A stretch of DNA of 64,000 bases from Candidatus Sumerlaeota bacterium (GCA_030613245.1 JAUWMI010000012.1:1-64000), one strand, 5' to 3'. Shown: positions 7,063 through 17,072, counted from the first letter of the stretch. Translations and numbers: made by a program. Notes: generated by a model not told the origin, from the sequence alone.

Positions 7063-8319
7063 ATGGGCAAGACTTTCGCTGAGAAAATCCTGGCCAGCAA
7101 GGCCGGGCTCTCTGAGGTTCAGGCCGGACAGATCGTAACAGTTGAACCCGATATCATTATGTCGCACGACAACTCGGCAGCCATCTCAAAGACCTTTGCC
7201 AAAATCGAAGTTGAGAAAGTTTGGAATCCCGACAAGATCGTTATTGTGCTGGATCACGTGGTTCCTGCGGCCAACGAAACGCACGCCAAGAACCACCAGA
7301 CCATCCGCGAGTTTGTTGCCAAACAGAGCATTAAGCACTTTCACGATATTGGCATTGGCGTATGTCATGAAGTTCTGCCGGAAAAGGGACACGTGGTGCC
7401 CGGTACGTTGATTCTTGGCTCGGACTCTCATACTACGACATACGGCGCGTTTGGGGCGTTTGCGGCAGGCATCGGTCGCAGCGAAACCGCAGCAATCTGG
7501 GCTACTGGAAAGCTCTGGCTCAAGGTGCCCCACACGTTCAAGATCGTGATTTCCGGTACATTCCCTGCTCGTGTCGGCGCAAAGGATCTTATTCTGCACA
7601 TCATCGGCACACTGGGTGCTGACGGCGCGGATTACCGCGCTGTGGAATATACGGGGCCAACGGTGAGCGCCATGTCTATTGACGACCGCATAGTTATGAG
7701 CAACATGGCACTTGAAATGGGTGCGAAGGCAGGCATTGTGGAAGTAGACGAAAAGACTGCGGCCTGGTTAGCTCCGCGCGGGGTAAAGGACTATCAGATT
7801 ATCCGCGCTGACAAGGACGCACGCTACGAACGTGTGCTCGAGTTTACTGTAGATCAGCTGGAACCTCAGCTCGCCTGTCCACATCGTGTGGATAATGTTG
7901 TGCCGGTTGACAAGAAGGCAGGAATCACCTTGAATCAGATTTTGCTGGGCACATGCACAAACGGACGCCTGAGCGACCTACGCACCGCTGCAGACATTCT
8001 GAAAGGCCGGACGATTGCGCGAGGCGTGCGCATGCTCGTGCTCCCTGCGTCCATGGAGGTATATCTGGAAGCGCTGAACAGTGGTGTGCTTGCCACACTT
8101 ATTCGTGCAGGCGCAGTAGTGTGTAATCCTGGATGCGGGCCGTGCCTGGGCGCACATCAGGGAGCGCTGGCCCCAGGTGAGGTATGCCTCTCGACCTCCA
8201 ATCGTAACTTTAAAGGCCGCATGGGATGCCGGGATGCTGAGATTTACCTCGCCAGTCCTGCTACGGCTGCCGCTTCGGCACTTACAGGCCGGATCACTGA
8301 CCCTCGAGAGATTGATTAG
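7063..8319 (+). CDS. leuC: 3-isopropylmalate dehydratase large subunit (aconitase family)
   Basis: Encodes 418 residues, the standard length for the prokaryotic LeuC/HacA type. It starts M-G-K-T-F-A-E-K-I-L and carries S-D-S-H-T-T-T-Y-G-A-F-G, L-G-T-C-T-N-G-R (first cluster cysteine) and N-P-G-C-G-P-C-L-G (other two cysteines of the [4Fe-4S] cluster). With the small subunit it isomerises 2-isopropylmalate to 3-isopropylmalate in leucine synthesis; homoaconitase or citramalate-pathway activity in the same family cannot be excluded. The partner leuD follows after a 324-bp gap largely filled by a palindromic element. No leuA or leuB is in the window. Confidence 0.9.
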   Translation: MGKTFAEKILASKAGLSEVQAGQIVTVEPDIIMSHDNSAAISKTFAKIEVEKVWNPDKIVIVLDHVVPAANETHAKNHQTIREFVAKQSIKHFHDIGIGVCHEVLPEKGHVVPGTLILGSDSHTTTYGAFGAFAAGIGRSETAAIWATGKLWLKVPHTFKIVISGTFPARVGAKDLILHIIGTLGADGADYRAVEYTGPTVSAMSIDDRIVMSNMALEMGAKAGIVEVDEKTAAWLAPRGVKDYQIIRADKDARYERVLEFTVDQLEPQLACPHRVDNVVPVDKKAGITLNQILLGTCTNGRLSDLRTAADILKGRTIARGVRMLVLPASMEVYLEALNSGVLATLIRAGAVVCNPGCGPCLGAHQGALAPGEVCLSTSNRNFKGRMGCRDAEIYLASPATAAASALTGRITDPREID

Positions 8320-8411
8320 ACGGCATCTTTGCGAAAAATATAGTTGAACATCCAAAATACCCGAAGATTTCTAAGCTTTAAAACTTCAGTGGTCATGCTG
8401 TTTCGATATTG

Positions 8412-8593
8412 TTTTGGAGTGCGCAAGCGCAGCTTGCGCTTTCAATGGTCGAAGTGCAGCTTCGACCCCTATTCTGGCAATATCGACTTTCGGCTCATAG
8501 CGTGATGAAATAGGGAAGATGGCAGTTCCACTGCGTTCCGCTGCCACCTTTCAAAGCGGTAGCTACACTATGTTTCGCTACCGCACTCCAAAA
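8412..8593. repeat. Composite palindromic element, copy A (TTGGAGTGCG ends)
   Basis: A 182-bp element bounded by perfect 12-bp inverted ends, TTTTGGAGTGCG and CGCACTCCAAAA. Inside are consecutive small hairpins: CGCAAGC-GCA-GCTTGCG, GGTCGAAG / CTTCGACC, GGCAG / CTGCC and GCGGTAG / CTACCGC. It fills most of the leuC-leuD gap. Related copies are at 19849-19990 and 57586-57709. No open reading frame is present. Confidence 0.8.
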
Positions 8594-8643
8594 TACTGCT
8601 AGATACAGCGCTGCATTTTTACAGAAGAAGGAAACTCCAGGTT

Positions 8644-9144
8644 ATGAAAGAGATAATCAGCGGACACGTCTGGAAGTTTGGTGACGACATCAATACGGAC
8701 GTCATTTTCCCGGGCAAATATACCTATACCATCTCCGATCCTGCAGAGATGGCGCAGCATGCTATGGAAGATGCTGAGCCGCGTTTTGCCAAGGAGGTGC
8801 AGACGGGCGATCTCATTGTGGCAGGTAAGAACTTCGGCTGCGGGTCATCGCGCGAGCAAGCCGCTACGTGCCTCAAAGCCGCCGGTATTGGCGCTGTGGT
8901 GGCAAAATCGTTCGCCCGCATTTATTTTCGCAATGCAATAAACCTGGGGCTCCCGATCATCCAATGTCCCGAGGTTGTTCAGCACGTCGAGGCTGGCGAT
9001 GAGCTTACGATCAAATTCGGCAAGGGAATCATCATCCACAAAGGCGTTCAGTATAGCTTCCCACCACTACCCGAATCAGTAATGGCAATTCTTGATAGCG
9101 GAGGTCTGATACCACACGTGCGAAAGAAACTGGGCCGATCATAA
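8644..9144 (+). CDS. leuD: 3-isopropylmalate dehydratase small subunit
   Basis: Encodes 166 residues, typical of the short prokaryotic/archaeal small subunit. Hallmarks: D-D-I-N-T-D-V-I-F-P-G-K-Y near the start, then G-K-N-F-G-C-G-S-S-R-E-Q-A, the swivel-domain loop that orders the substrate carboxylates. It completes the heterodimer with the upstream large subunit. GAAGGAAACTC lies a short distance before the ATG. The composite palindromic element separating it from leuC could affect relative expression of the two subunits. Confidence 0.9.
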   Translation: MKEIISGHVWKFGDDINTDVIFPGKYTYTISDPAEMAQHAMEDAEPRFAKEVQTGDLIVAGKNFGCGSSREQAATCLKAAGIGAVVAKSFARIYFRNAINLGLPIIQCPEVVQHVEAGDELTIKFGKGIIIHKGVQYSFPPLPESVMAILDSGGLIPHVRKKLGRS

Positions 9145-9505
9145 TATTAGCGCTGCCCAGACTCTAGAGGTCGAGGCCTCCCATCTGGAATGATCTCAAA
9201 AAGGCCTCCTTTGCAATCACGTTATGAAATGTACGCGAAAAGACCTGCCGGGCTTTCTTGCCATTGTTGAACCTGCATCGCGCGCTTACGAATGCAATAA
9301 ACCCAACACACCCATTTAGTATCTATTGCACGCTTGGCATTGCTCAATAAATAACGCTACGATGCCCCGAAGAGTGAAGACAAGACAAAAAAGGGGCTTT
9401 CCATAAATGATTCGTTGAGTTAATGTATTACAATTGTCTGCGGTACGTCATGAAGAGAAAAATTGCTTGATTTATCGGCTACATGAATAATAGAAAGTAT
9501 AAGGT
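9145..9505. other. Intergenic gap with no clear gene
   Basis: 361 bp between leuD and a glycosyltransferase. An inverted repeat GAGGCCT / AGGCCTC spans about 9172-9208, without a T-run. Short AT-rich stretches near 9415-9440 could hold a promoter, but no well-spaced -35/-10 pair was found. Confidence 0.4.
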
Positions 9506-10693
9506 ATGCATGAGCGAGACGATCAACCCGAGGCCAATCAATTTAATTCGCATTTTCGCATCCTTCATCTGGCCAGTAGCGAACGCTGGACTGGGGAGGC
9601 AGACCCTGCCATCAGCCTGGCTCACTGGCAGAGACGTCTCGGCCATCATGTGTGGTTGGCGTGTGTTCCTGGAAGATCATTTGAGCAAAAGGCGCGCGAA
9701 AAGGGCGTAGACGTTCTCACTACGTTATATCTCAATCGTCGCCTCAATCCGCTTCATCTACTTGCGGATCTCAAGACTCTCAGGACGTTTCTGCGCCAAC
9801 AAATGATCAACGTCATTCACTCCCATCTATTTCACGACCACTGGCTTGCAGCTCTGACCGCAAGAAAGATCACCCATCCGTACCTCCTAGTGCGCACGCT
9901 GCACCGGCCAAAGCTCCCTTACAACGATCCATTCCATCATATGCTTTTTGCAAGAAAAACTGATCTGACTATAACGGTCTGCAAGGAGGCAAAATCTGCG
10001 GTCAGTGAGAAGCTGCGGCTGCTGGACGAAAAAGTTGTTGCGATTTATGGCGGTGTAAACCTGGAGTGGTTTCATCCGGCCAAAGACGGAAACGAGTTGC
10101 GCCGATCACTGGGAATTCCTCTGATGGCTCCGGTTGCTGGCATCGTGGCAAGGCTCCGTGCCGGCCGCGGCCACCAGTGGCTGCTGCAGGCCATCCCACG
10201 CGTCCTTGAGAAGCTGCCGGATGCCTACTTCTTGATTGTAGGAAAAGGCGAAATGAAAAAGACGCTGGAGACGCAGCTACGCGAACTCCCCTTTGGCAAG
10301 CAGGTAATCATGGCGGGCTATAGAAGCGACGATCTCCCGCAGTGTTACGCTGCTATGGACGTTTCGCTTTTTCTTGGTCTTGGCACAGACGGCAGCTGCC
10401 GTGCAGTATTGGAGGCAATGGCTTCCGGGAAGCCCGTGATCGGAGTGAAACGTGGGGCCGTGCCCGAGACGATTGAACATAGCAAAAACGGTTTTCTCGT
10501 TAATCAAGGCGATGTCCAAGATCTGGCCCAGGCATTGATCACCGTGCTTGAGAATAGAGCGCTGGCTGCACAAATGGGCACACGCAGCAGACAAATTGCA
10601 GAAACCCGTTTCGCAGAACAGCGGCGTGCAGAAGAGACAATGGCAGCCTATAACAAGGCGTGGCAGGTGAAGTACGGTGCTGCATGCCGATAA
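9506..10693 (+). CDS. Family 4 (GT-B) glycosyltransferase
   Basis: Encodes 395 residues. The N-terminal Rossmann half has H-L-A-S-S-E-R-W-T-G-E and V-I-H-S-H-L-F-H-D-H; the C-terminal half has the GT4 nucleotide-sugar site: V-G-K-G-E, G-Y-R-S-D-D-L-P-Q-C-Y-A-A-M-D and E-A-M-A-S-G-K-P-V-I-G, with the family glutamates in G-T-D-G-S-C-R-A-V-L-E-A-M and V-P-E-T-I. Such enzymes transfer a sugar from a nucleotide donor to an envelope glycan or lipid at the cytoplasmic face. Acceptor and donor unknown. The ATG at 9506 has only a weak, close AAGG, so the start is provisional. The gene stands alone. Confidence 0.85.
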   Translation: MHERDDQPEANQFNSHFRILHLASSERWTGEADPAISLAHWQRRLGHHVWLACVPGRSFEQKAREKGVDVLTTLYLNRRLNPLHLLADLKTLRTFLRQQMINVIHSHLFHDHWLAALTARKITHPYLLVRTLHRPKLPYNDPFHHMLFARKTDLTITVCKEAKSAVSEKLRLLDEKVVAIYGGVNLEWFHPAKDGNELRRSLGIPLMAPVAGIVARLRAGRGHQWLLQAIPRVLEKLPDAYFLIVGKGEMKKTLETQLRELPFGKQVIMAGYRSDDLPQCYAAMDVSLFLGLGTDGSCRAVLEAMASGKPVIGVKRGAVPETIEHSKNGFLVNQGDVQDLAQALITVLENRALAAQMGTRSRQIAETRFAEQRRAEETMAAYNKAWQVKYGAACR

Positions 10694-10885
10694 GGTGGTT
10701 AGCTCCAAACCCTGGTTATCCAAAAGCGGCGAGATTCAGGGAACTCCTCAGTCCTTGGTACACAGTTACTTTCACGGCTATATCAGCTACCCAACTCGTG
10801 CTAGCTGATGCATCTTCCTTGACTTTTGACGGCCCGGTAAGTAAACAACAATAGAAAAAGTCATTCAAATATCCTCTTTTTCGGA

Positions 10886-12328
10886 ATGCAGCTCATGTCG
10901 GCTGAACAGAAAACAGATAGGCAGTATAAGGGCTCGATTGTTGTGGTTGAGGATGAGGAGAATATGTGTAAAATCCTCACGAAAATCCTCAATCTTGACG
11001 GCTACCACGTCACTACGTTTGTCAATCCCATCAAAGCGCTTGAGTACATCACGACGTATGCGCCGGATATTGTGATTACTGACATCAAGATGCCGCAACT
11101 CAGTGGAATGGAGGTACTCAAACGCGTCAAGCAGGCAAATCAGAACATTGGGGTCATTGTTATAACAGCCTACGCCACGATTGAAGGGGCTATCGATGCG
11201 ATGAAGGCAGGGGCCTTCCATTACGTCACGAAACCGTTTAAGACCGCCGAGCTCCTGATGACGTTGCAGAAGGCGATAGAACATAAGCGCCTGCTGGATG
11301 AAAACGTCATTTTTACCGAGCACGTGCGCCGGGAGTTTGCCGGGATCAATATCATCGCCGAAAGTCCAGCGATGCAAAACATCAAGGCCTTGATAGAAAA
11401 AATTGCGCCGACGGAAAGCGCGGTCTTAATCCAGGGTGAAAGCGGGACCGGCAAGGAACTGGTCGCCAAGGCCATCCATAACGCTAGCCATCGTCGGCTA
11501 AAACGCTTTGTACCGATAAACTGCCCTACCATTCCAGAGACGTTGATGGAAAGCGAGCTGTTCGGCCACGAAAAAGGCGCATTTACCGGAGCAACGCAGA
11601 CCAAACACGGCCTTATCGAACTCGCACACGGCGGCACGCTCTTCCTCGACGAAATTGGCGATCTCCCACTTCATTTGCAGGCCAAGCTGTTACGCGTACT
11701 GCAGGAACGCGAGATTCAACGCGTTGGCGGATTGAAACAAATCCCCGTTGACATACGGCTACTTGCCGCCACGAACCACGACCTTGAAAAGGATATAGAG
11801 AATGGGACGTTCCGCAGCGACCTCTTCTATCGGCTGAACGTTATTAATATCATTATTCCTCCTCTACGCGAACACTGGGAAGACGTTGAGCCACTGGTCG
11901 AATATTTTCTCAACAAGTTCAGCCAGCAGATGCACAAACCGAAAATGCACATCTTGCCAGAAGCGATGAACTTATTGAAACGATACCCTTGGCCAGGAAA
12001 TGTCCGCGAACTCGAAAATATCCTCGAGCGTCTGAACGTTCTGGTTGAAAAGCAATCTATCGGCGCCGAAGATATTCCCGCTGATCTGCAGCCATTAACA
12101 AAAGAGTTGCCCATGGCACCACCACGCATCCGCGAGCCAGTGCCAAGCGGTGAATATAAATCGGCACGCCAACAGTTTGAGACCGAGTACATAACGGGAT
12201 TGCTGCGGCAAGCAGAAGGAAACATTACTGAGGCTGCACGCATCTCAGGTATGAGCCGCCGCAATCTTTATGAAAAGATCGAGAAACTAGGTCTTGATCT
12301 CGAGCAGTTTAAGAAAAATACCAAGTAG
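10886..12328 (+). CDS. Sigma-54-dependent response regulator (NtrC family)
   Basis: Encodes 480 residues with three domains. Receiver (about 15-130): V-V-E-D-E-E acidic pocket, phospho-acceptor Asp in I-V-I-T-D-I-K-M-P, and K-P-F. AAA+ domain (about 155-385): Walker A G-E-S-G-T-G-K-E, sigma-54 contact loop G-A-F-T-G-A, Walker [10 protein letters not shown], and the R-S-D-L-F-Y-R-L-N sensor. C-terminal Fis-type helix-turn-helix: [14 protein letters not shown]. It activates RpoN-dependent promoters with ATP hydrolysis when phosphorylated. No sensor kinase is adjacent. An alternative ATG at 10895 removes three residues. It is a candidate activator of the -24/-12 promoters found in the pilin region, by inference only. 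Confidence 0.93.
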   Translation: MQLMSAEQKTDRQYKGSIVVVEDEENMCKILTKILNLDGYHVTTFVNPIKALEYITTYAPDIVITDIKMPQLSGMEVLKRVKQANQNIGVIVITAYATIEGAIDAMKAGAFHYVTKPFKTAELLMTLQKAIEHKRLLDENVIFTEHVRREFAGINIIAESPAMQNIKALIEKIAPTESAVLIQGESGTGKELVAKAIHNASHRRLKRFVPINCPTIPETLMESELFGHEKGAFTGATQTKHGLIELAHGGTLFLDEIGDLPLHLQAKLLRVLQEREIQRVGGLKQIPVDIRLLAATNHDLEKDIENGTFRSDLFYRLNVINIIIPPLREHWEDVEPLVEYFLNKFSQQMHKPKMHILPEAMNLLKRYPWPGNVRELENILERLNVLVEKQSIGAEDIPADLQPLTKELPMAPPRIREPVPSGEYKSARQQFETEYITGLLRQAEGNITEAARISGMSRRNLYEKIEKLGLDLEQFKKNTK

Positions 12329-12329
12329 C

Positions 12330-12370
12330 CCCGCAAGCAGCTTCGACTGTACCTGCGTTTCGGGTTTTTC
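12330..12370 (+). terminator. Probable terminator after the response regulator
   Basis: CCCG and GCAG pair with CTGC and CGGG across a short loop, with an internal mismatch, followed by TTTTT. It starts two bases after the stop codon. Confidence 0.5.
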
Positions 12371-12559
12371 CTTGACTTTGCAGCAACGCCTTCTTAAGAC
12401 TACTGTCGTTTCTGCACGGATCGTCAGTTCAAAGGCTCGTCATGTACACATCTTGAATCCTGGGAACAAAACTATCGTCATGTGCCTTACAACAGGACCA
12501 CATTGAAGGCGTCTTTAGCCAAGATATTAAAACGTCTAATTTGTTCGGAGAGATAGGCT

Positions 12560-13567
12560 ATGCAATCACACCTGGATCAGCCAGCCATAGGGGTGGATCT
12601 GGGAGGAACGAACATTGTTTGTGCGGCTGTAATGGCAGAGGCTCGCATCATAGAAAAGCACAAACGGCCAACTGAAGTGCCGAAAGGCGTGGAGCAGGTA
12701 GTTGCAAACATCAAGCAGTGCATCCACGAGGTCTTGCGGAAAGCGCATCTTTCTCTGGAGCAGATCAGTGGTATCGGAATTGGCTCGCCCGGTCCCTTAA
12801 ATACACGCACCGGCATCGTGATCAATCCCGCTAATCTCCATGGATGGCATAATGTGCCTCTTCGCAAAATGATTGAAGACGAGTTCCACGTACCGGTCGT
12901 GCTCGACAACGATGCAAATGCCGCAGCATACGGAGAGAAATGGGCTGGCGCGGGCAAGGGTGTGGACAATCTGGTGGTTTTTACTCTGGGAACTGGTGTT
13001 GGAGGCGGCATCATCATGGACGGCAAGCTCCTCCATGGCCCAGATGATACGGCAGGCGAAGTTGGACACTGTACGATTGACTATAACGGGTATCAGTGCA
13101 AGTGCGGAAATCGCGGGTGTCTGGAGACATACGTGTCAGCCACCGGCATCGTACGGAGAACGATTGAGGCAATCCGCCAAGGACGCGATACCATAATCAA
13201 CAAGATGGTGGAAGGGGATCTCAACCGGCTAACTTCGAAGATCGTCTATGAGGCACTTGAGCAGGGAGATGCATTGGCCTGCGAAATATTTGAAGAGACG
13301 GGGCGATTGCTCGGTGTGGGGATTGCCAACATAGTGAACACCCTGAATCCCGAAATGATTGTAATCAGCGGGGGAGTGATCCAAGCAGGGGAGCATCTGT
13401 TCAGGCCTACGCGCGAGGAGGTGCGTCGCCGCGCGTTTGAAGAGCCTACCCGGACTGCTAAGATCGTACCCGCCCAGCTTGGTGGTGACGCTGGCGTTAT
13501 CGGAGCCGCAGGCATTTTAGTTCAGCATCTGACTCTTAAAACGCCCACTCAGAAAAACCATGGGTAA
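12560..13567 (+). CDS. ROK-family sugar kinase (glucokinase type)
   Basis: Encodes 335 residues, standard for ROK kinases. Features in order: phosphate loop G-V-D-L-G-G-T-N near the start, L-D-N-D-A-N-A-A-A-Y with the catalytic aspartate, T-L-G-T-G-V-G-G-G phosphate-2 motif, and the ROK zinc site G-H-C-T-I-D followed by C-K-C-G-N-R-G-C-L-E. E-V-G-H supplies the sugar-binding Glu and zinc His. No N-terminal helix-turn-helix is present, so it is an enzyme rather than a ROK repressor. It phosphorylates glucose or a related hexose with ATP. GGAGAG lies 7 bases before the ATG. A PfkB-type kinase follows 100 bp later, so the pair may feed sugar metabolism together. Confidence 0.9.
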   Translation: MQSHLDQPAIGVDLGGTNIVCAAVMAEARIIEKHKRPTEVPKGVEQVVANIKQCIHEVLRKAHLSLEQISGIGIGSPGPLNTRTGIVINPANLHGWHNVPLRKMIEDEFHVPVVLDNDANAAAYGEKWAGAGKGVDNLVVFTLGTGVGGGIIMDGKLLHGPDDTAGEVGHCTIDYNGYQCKCGNRGCLETYVSATGIVRRTIEAIRQGRDTIINKMVEGDLNRLTSKIVYEALEQGDALACEIFEETGRLLGVGIANIVNTLNPEMIVISGGVIQAGEHLFRPTREEVRRRAFEEPTRTAKIVPAQLGGDAGVIGAAGILVQHLTLKTPTQKNHG

Positions 13568-13668
13568 TAAATGCATGTAGCGCCGGCTCTGGGCCGACGT
13601 TATCCTCCAAAACAAACTGGAAAAGGTACTAATATAAGATCCTGATGTAACACATCAAGGAGAGGCGC

Positions 13669-14664
13669 ATGAAAATAAGTGTGATTGGGTCTGTGATGTA
13701 CGACGAGATCTTTCCATACAAGGGCGAGCGGAAAGAGAGCTTCGGCGGAGTACTCTATAACATCCTTGCGCTGGCGCGAGTGTTTGGGCGTGACGCTACG
13801 ATTCATCCCGTATCCAAGCTCGGTGCAGATCACCTCCCTGTCATCATCGAACAGTATCTCCAGGGTCTGTCAAATGTTCATCTGCAAGGGATACGAATCA
13901 ATCCAGAGGGGACAAATCAGAACACCCTGCGCTACCCAAGCCCGGATCGGCGGGAAGAACGCATGACCCTGCGCACTCCGCCTGTTACATTCGACGAGCT
14001 CAGTCCGTTTCTTGATGCTGATATTATGCTAATTAATTTTATTTCTTGCTCGGAAATCGCGCTGGAAACATTACAACAGATACGTCGCCACTCGAGGGCA
14101 TTCCTCTTTCTCGACGTCCACAACCTGCCGCGCTTCGTGGATGCAGATGGTAATTTACGGCCAAAGCCGCTCGAATCGTGGAAGGAGTGGGTTGGGTGTG
14201 TGAATGGCCTGCAGTGCAATGAAGAAGAACTATGCCTTATGATGGGTCAGCAGCTGAATTCTGAGGCTGATTACCAGGAGGCGCTGTTAAGAATCGTGGA
14301 CGCCGGAGCCACGTATGCGGTGCTCACCCTCGGCTCGCGCGGATCAATGCTCGTCTACAAGACTGGCGGTGAATGCTACGGGTTGACAGTTCCTGTAGCC
14401 CCGGTGCAGCAAATGGCAGACTCAACAGGATGCGGCGACGCGTTTTCCGCCGGATTCCTTAGAGGGCTCTTCACACTAAAGCACCCGCTAAAGGCCTTGC
14501 TGCTGGCCAGTTCTGTTGCAGCGATCAATTGCGAAGCTGCTGGTCTCGATGGCTGTCGTGACATCCACCAGGCCGAACACAGGATGAAGACAGCGTATCC
14601 GGAACTCTTTCGGCAAATTGACGCTGGCTGGTCTGGACAACTCCTCCGGCCGGCTGCCGGCTGA
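13669..14664 (+). CDS. PfkB-family carbohydrate kinase
   Basis: Encodes 331 residues with ribokinase-fold hallmarks: I-G-S-V-M-Y-D-E at the start, G-G-V-L-Y-N for substrate binding, and the second PfkB signature D-S-T-G-C-G-D-A-F-S-A-G-F with the catalytic Asp and anion-hole Gly. It transfers phosphate from ATP to a sugar or sugar-like alcohol; the exact substrate is not evident. AGGAGAGG precedes the ATG. It converges on RNase R downstream, with only 75 bases between the two stop codons and no clear terminator. Confidence 0.85.
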   Translation: MKISVIGSVMYDEIFPYKGERKESFGGVLYNILALARVFGRDATIHPVSKLGADHLPVIIEQYLQGLSNVHLQGIRINPEGTNQNTLRYPSPDRREERMTLRTPPVTFDELSPFLDADIMLINFISCSEIALETLQQIRRHSRAFLFLDVHNLPRFVDADGNLRPKPLESWKEWVGCVNGLQCNEEELCLMMGQQLNSEADYQEALLRIVDAGATYAVLTLGSRGSMLVYKTGGECYGLTVPVAPVQQMADSTGCGDAFSAGFLRGLFTLKHPLKALLLASSVAAINCEAAGLDGCRDIHQAEHRMKTAYPELFRQIDAGWSGQLLRPAAG

Positions 14665-14739
14665 GCGCAGGCTCTGCGCGCAAAAAGGCCTGCAACTTGC
14701 TCGGTGCTCCCCTGGCGGTGATGTGCCAACCCCACTCCC

Positions 14740-16878
14740 CTACAGGATCTTTTTAAAGCCAAAGTCCATACGGCGATTCACCAGATCAACCCGTTCGAGC
14801 GAAACCAGCACACGTTGACCAAGCACAAAGGTAATCCCACGCTTTCGAGCCTTGAGCAGCAGCCGCTCTTCATCGTATTCATACGAGTCGCTGGGCAGAT
14901 TGCGCAACGGTATTAATCCCTCAACCGGATACTGGTCCAATTCCACGTACACACCGTGATTAGCAATGCCCGACACGGTGGCTTCGAATTCTTCACCCAG
15001 AAATGCGTGCATAAACTCGAGCGACTTCACAAGCATTGCCTCTCTCTCAATCACATCCGCACGATCTTCACGATCCGTAGCAAGTTGCGCAATTGCTGGC
15101 AGGCCTTGGGCAAGCTCCTGCTGCCGATCGTCTGTTAGCTGTCTTCCACCCATTGACTCTCTTAAGATGCGATGCACAACGAGGTCCGGATAGCGGCGGA
15201 TCGGTGAGGTAAAATGCGTGTAACATGCGCTGGCAATGCCGAAATGGCCCTTGTTCTCTGCGCTATATTGCGCGCGCATCATTGCACGCAAAATCAAACG
15301 GCGGATCATGTAGCCGTGAGGCAGGTGCTCGGCACGCGTGAGTACGGCTTGCAGCTGCTCAACAATTTTTCCGCGCGAAGACCGCAGCGTGATGCCCAGA
15401 TTAGCCAATATCGGAACTATCCGCTCCAGCTTTTCGCGCGCTGGCTTTTCGTGTACACGATAGAGCGAGGGAATTTTCAGCCAGAAGAGATGCTGTGCCA
15501 CCACCTCGTTCGCCAGCACCATGCATTCCTCGACCAGACGATGACTGGCCAGGCGAATCTTGCGTGTAATATCAACCACCTGCCCCGCAGAGTTGAAAAT
15601 TACCTCGGTTTCCGGCATATCGAGATCCAGACTTCCACGCTCTGCCCGCACCTGACGCAACCGATCGCTCAGCGCCTTTAGTGCAAGTAGATCGTCTTGC
15701 ACCGACTGGTATTTCGACAGTATCCACGGATCAGAGCGATCGAATACTGCCTCCACCTCTTCGTATGTCATCCGGAATCGCGATCGAATAATCGCCTCGT
15801 AAAACCGGTAATCGCGCACCTGGCCATTCGAGTCAACGTCAATGATCACACTCATGGTCAGGCGGTCTTCGTCCGGACGCAGACTGCAAATGGTGTTTGA
15901 AAGCGCATCAGGTAACATTGGGATCACACGATCCACCGGATAGATACTGGTGCCTCGTTCCCGTGCCTCTTTACCAATGAGTGAGCCTTCAGCAACGTAA
16001 TGCGACACGTCGGCAATGTGTACCCCTAAGCGGAAAACGCCGTTTTCAAGAACTTCGATGGAGAGAGCATCGTCGAAATCCTTAGCATCCACCGGGTCAA
16101 TTGTTATCGTGCGCATAGGTCGGAAGTCCTGGCGGCGAGCAAGTTCTTCAGGCGCAATCACCTTGGCAACCTCGCGGGCTGCACGCAGCACTGCCTTTGG
16201 AAACTCCGGCTGTACACCGTAATCTCGAACTACCAGCAGAACGTCAGTAAGCGGCATCTTCTTATCGCCGAGAACTTCGACGATTGTGCCCAGAAGGGGA
16301 TCACGGCCAGACGTCCAGTCTGTAATCTTCACCACCACCCAGGCGCCGTTCTCCACACGCAGGCGCGCAGGCACGTGCGATATGGACACGTGACGACCGA
16401 TGCGCTGATCCCGCGGCATCCCGATGCCGCCTCGTTTGCCATGCTGAAACTGTCCAACCAGAATAGCGCGGCCTCGCGCGAGCACCTCGGCAATGCGGCC
16501 TTCGGGCTTCTCGCCTGGGCGTCTGATCATGCGAACCGCTACGGTATCGCCGTGTACACCGGTCGCGAGATTGCGGCGGGCAATGAAAACATCCGCCACC
16601 CGTTCCATGCCTTCACGCAAATGTATGCGCACAAAACCGTACCCCTTTGCGGCGATTTCGAGTTTGCCAGTAACGATCTCCGGAGCGCCGAGGATTCCAT
16701 AGCGCTGTGCCTTGAACCGGTGTACCTTCCCTTCACGGCTAAGCTCACGCAAGGCGTGCCGCACCAGTCGTCGCTGAGTAGGACGCAACCCCAAACGCTT
16801 CACGATGTCCATAACTCGAAGCGTGCGGGGTGATGCGCTGCGCAGCACTGCCTCGACTCGTTGCTTTAATGACTGCAC
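14740..16878 (-). CDS. rnr: Ribonuclease R
   Basis: Encodes 712 residues. The order is the RNase R one: a short N-terminal winged-helix part, cold-shock domains (G-K-L-E-I-A-A-K-G-Y-G-F-V), the RNB catalytic domain with D-P-V-D-A-K-D-F-D-D-A-L-S carrying the magnesium-binding aspartates, H-I-A-D-V-S-H-Y-V, and a C-terminal S1 domain ending near D-F-G-F-K-K-I-L. It degrades structured RNA 3' to 5' processively in the cytoplasm. It lacks the long Lys-rich tail found in some RNase R proteins. Transcribed alone, opposite to both neighbours. Confidence 0.95.
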   Translation of the reverse strand: MQSLKQRVEAVLRSASPRTLRVMDIVKRLGLRPTQRRLVRHALRELSREGKVHRFKAQRYGILGAPEIVTGKLEIAAKGYGFVRIHLREGMERVADVFIARRNLATGVHGDTVAVRMIRRPGEKPEGRIAEVLARGRAILVGQFQHGKRGGIGMPRDQRIGRHVSISHVPARLRVENGAWVVVKITDWTSGRDPLLGTIVEVLGDKKMPLTDVLLVVRDYGVQPEFPKAVLRAAREVAKVIAPEELARRQDFRPMRTITIDPVDAKDFDDALSIEVLENGVFRLGVHIADVSHYVAEGSLIGKEARERGTSIYPVDRVIPMLPDALSNTICSLRPDEDRLTMSVIIDVDSNGQVRDYRFYEAIIRSRFRMTYEEVEAVFDRSDPWILSKYQSVQDDLLALKALSDRLRQVRAERGSLDLDMPETEVIFNSAGQVVDITRKIRLASHRLVEECMVLANEVVAQHLFWLKIPSLYRVHEKPAREKLERIVPILANLGITLRSSRGKIVEQLQAVLTRAEHLPHGYMIRRLILRAMMRAQYSAENKGHFGIASACYTHFTSPIRRYPDLVVHRILRESMGGRQLTDDRQQELAQGLPAIAQLATDREDRADVIEREAMLVKSLEFMHAFLGEEFEATVSGIANHGVYVELDQYPVEGLIPLRNLPSDSYEYDEERLLLKARKRGITFVLGQRVLVSLERVDLVNRRMDFGFKKIL

Positions 16879-17044
16879 AAGAATCTGCCTTCTGCTCTAA
16901 TGATAGCCGTGGTCATTACTGGCGCGCACGAACCCATCCGATGCGGTCGCCAGTAGATTAGGTATAAAAGTCCGAGAGGCTTATTATCATTCACTGTCTT
17001 CCACCAATGCACTACGAATTCGCAGGAGCGAGCAAAAATAGTGT

Positions 17045-17072
17045 TTGACCTCTCAATATTAATAACTACAAT
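17045..17072 (+). promoter_or_regulatory. Candidate sigma-70 promoter for the LPS kinase gene
   Basis: TTGACC and TACAAT separated by 16 bp lie about 135 bp upstream of the start at 17209, in the 330-bp gap between rnr and the kinase. Nothing else is clear in the gap. Confidence 0.35.

Noticed and set aside
6663-7100. Minus-strand frame across the leuC upstream region
   Set aside because: It is opposite the GIY-YIG remnant and runs through both inverted ends; the protein has no recognisable features.
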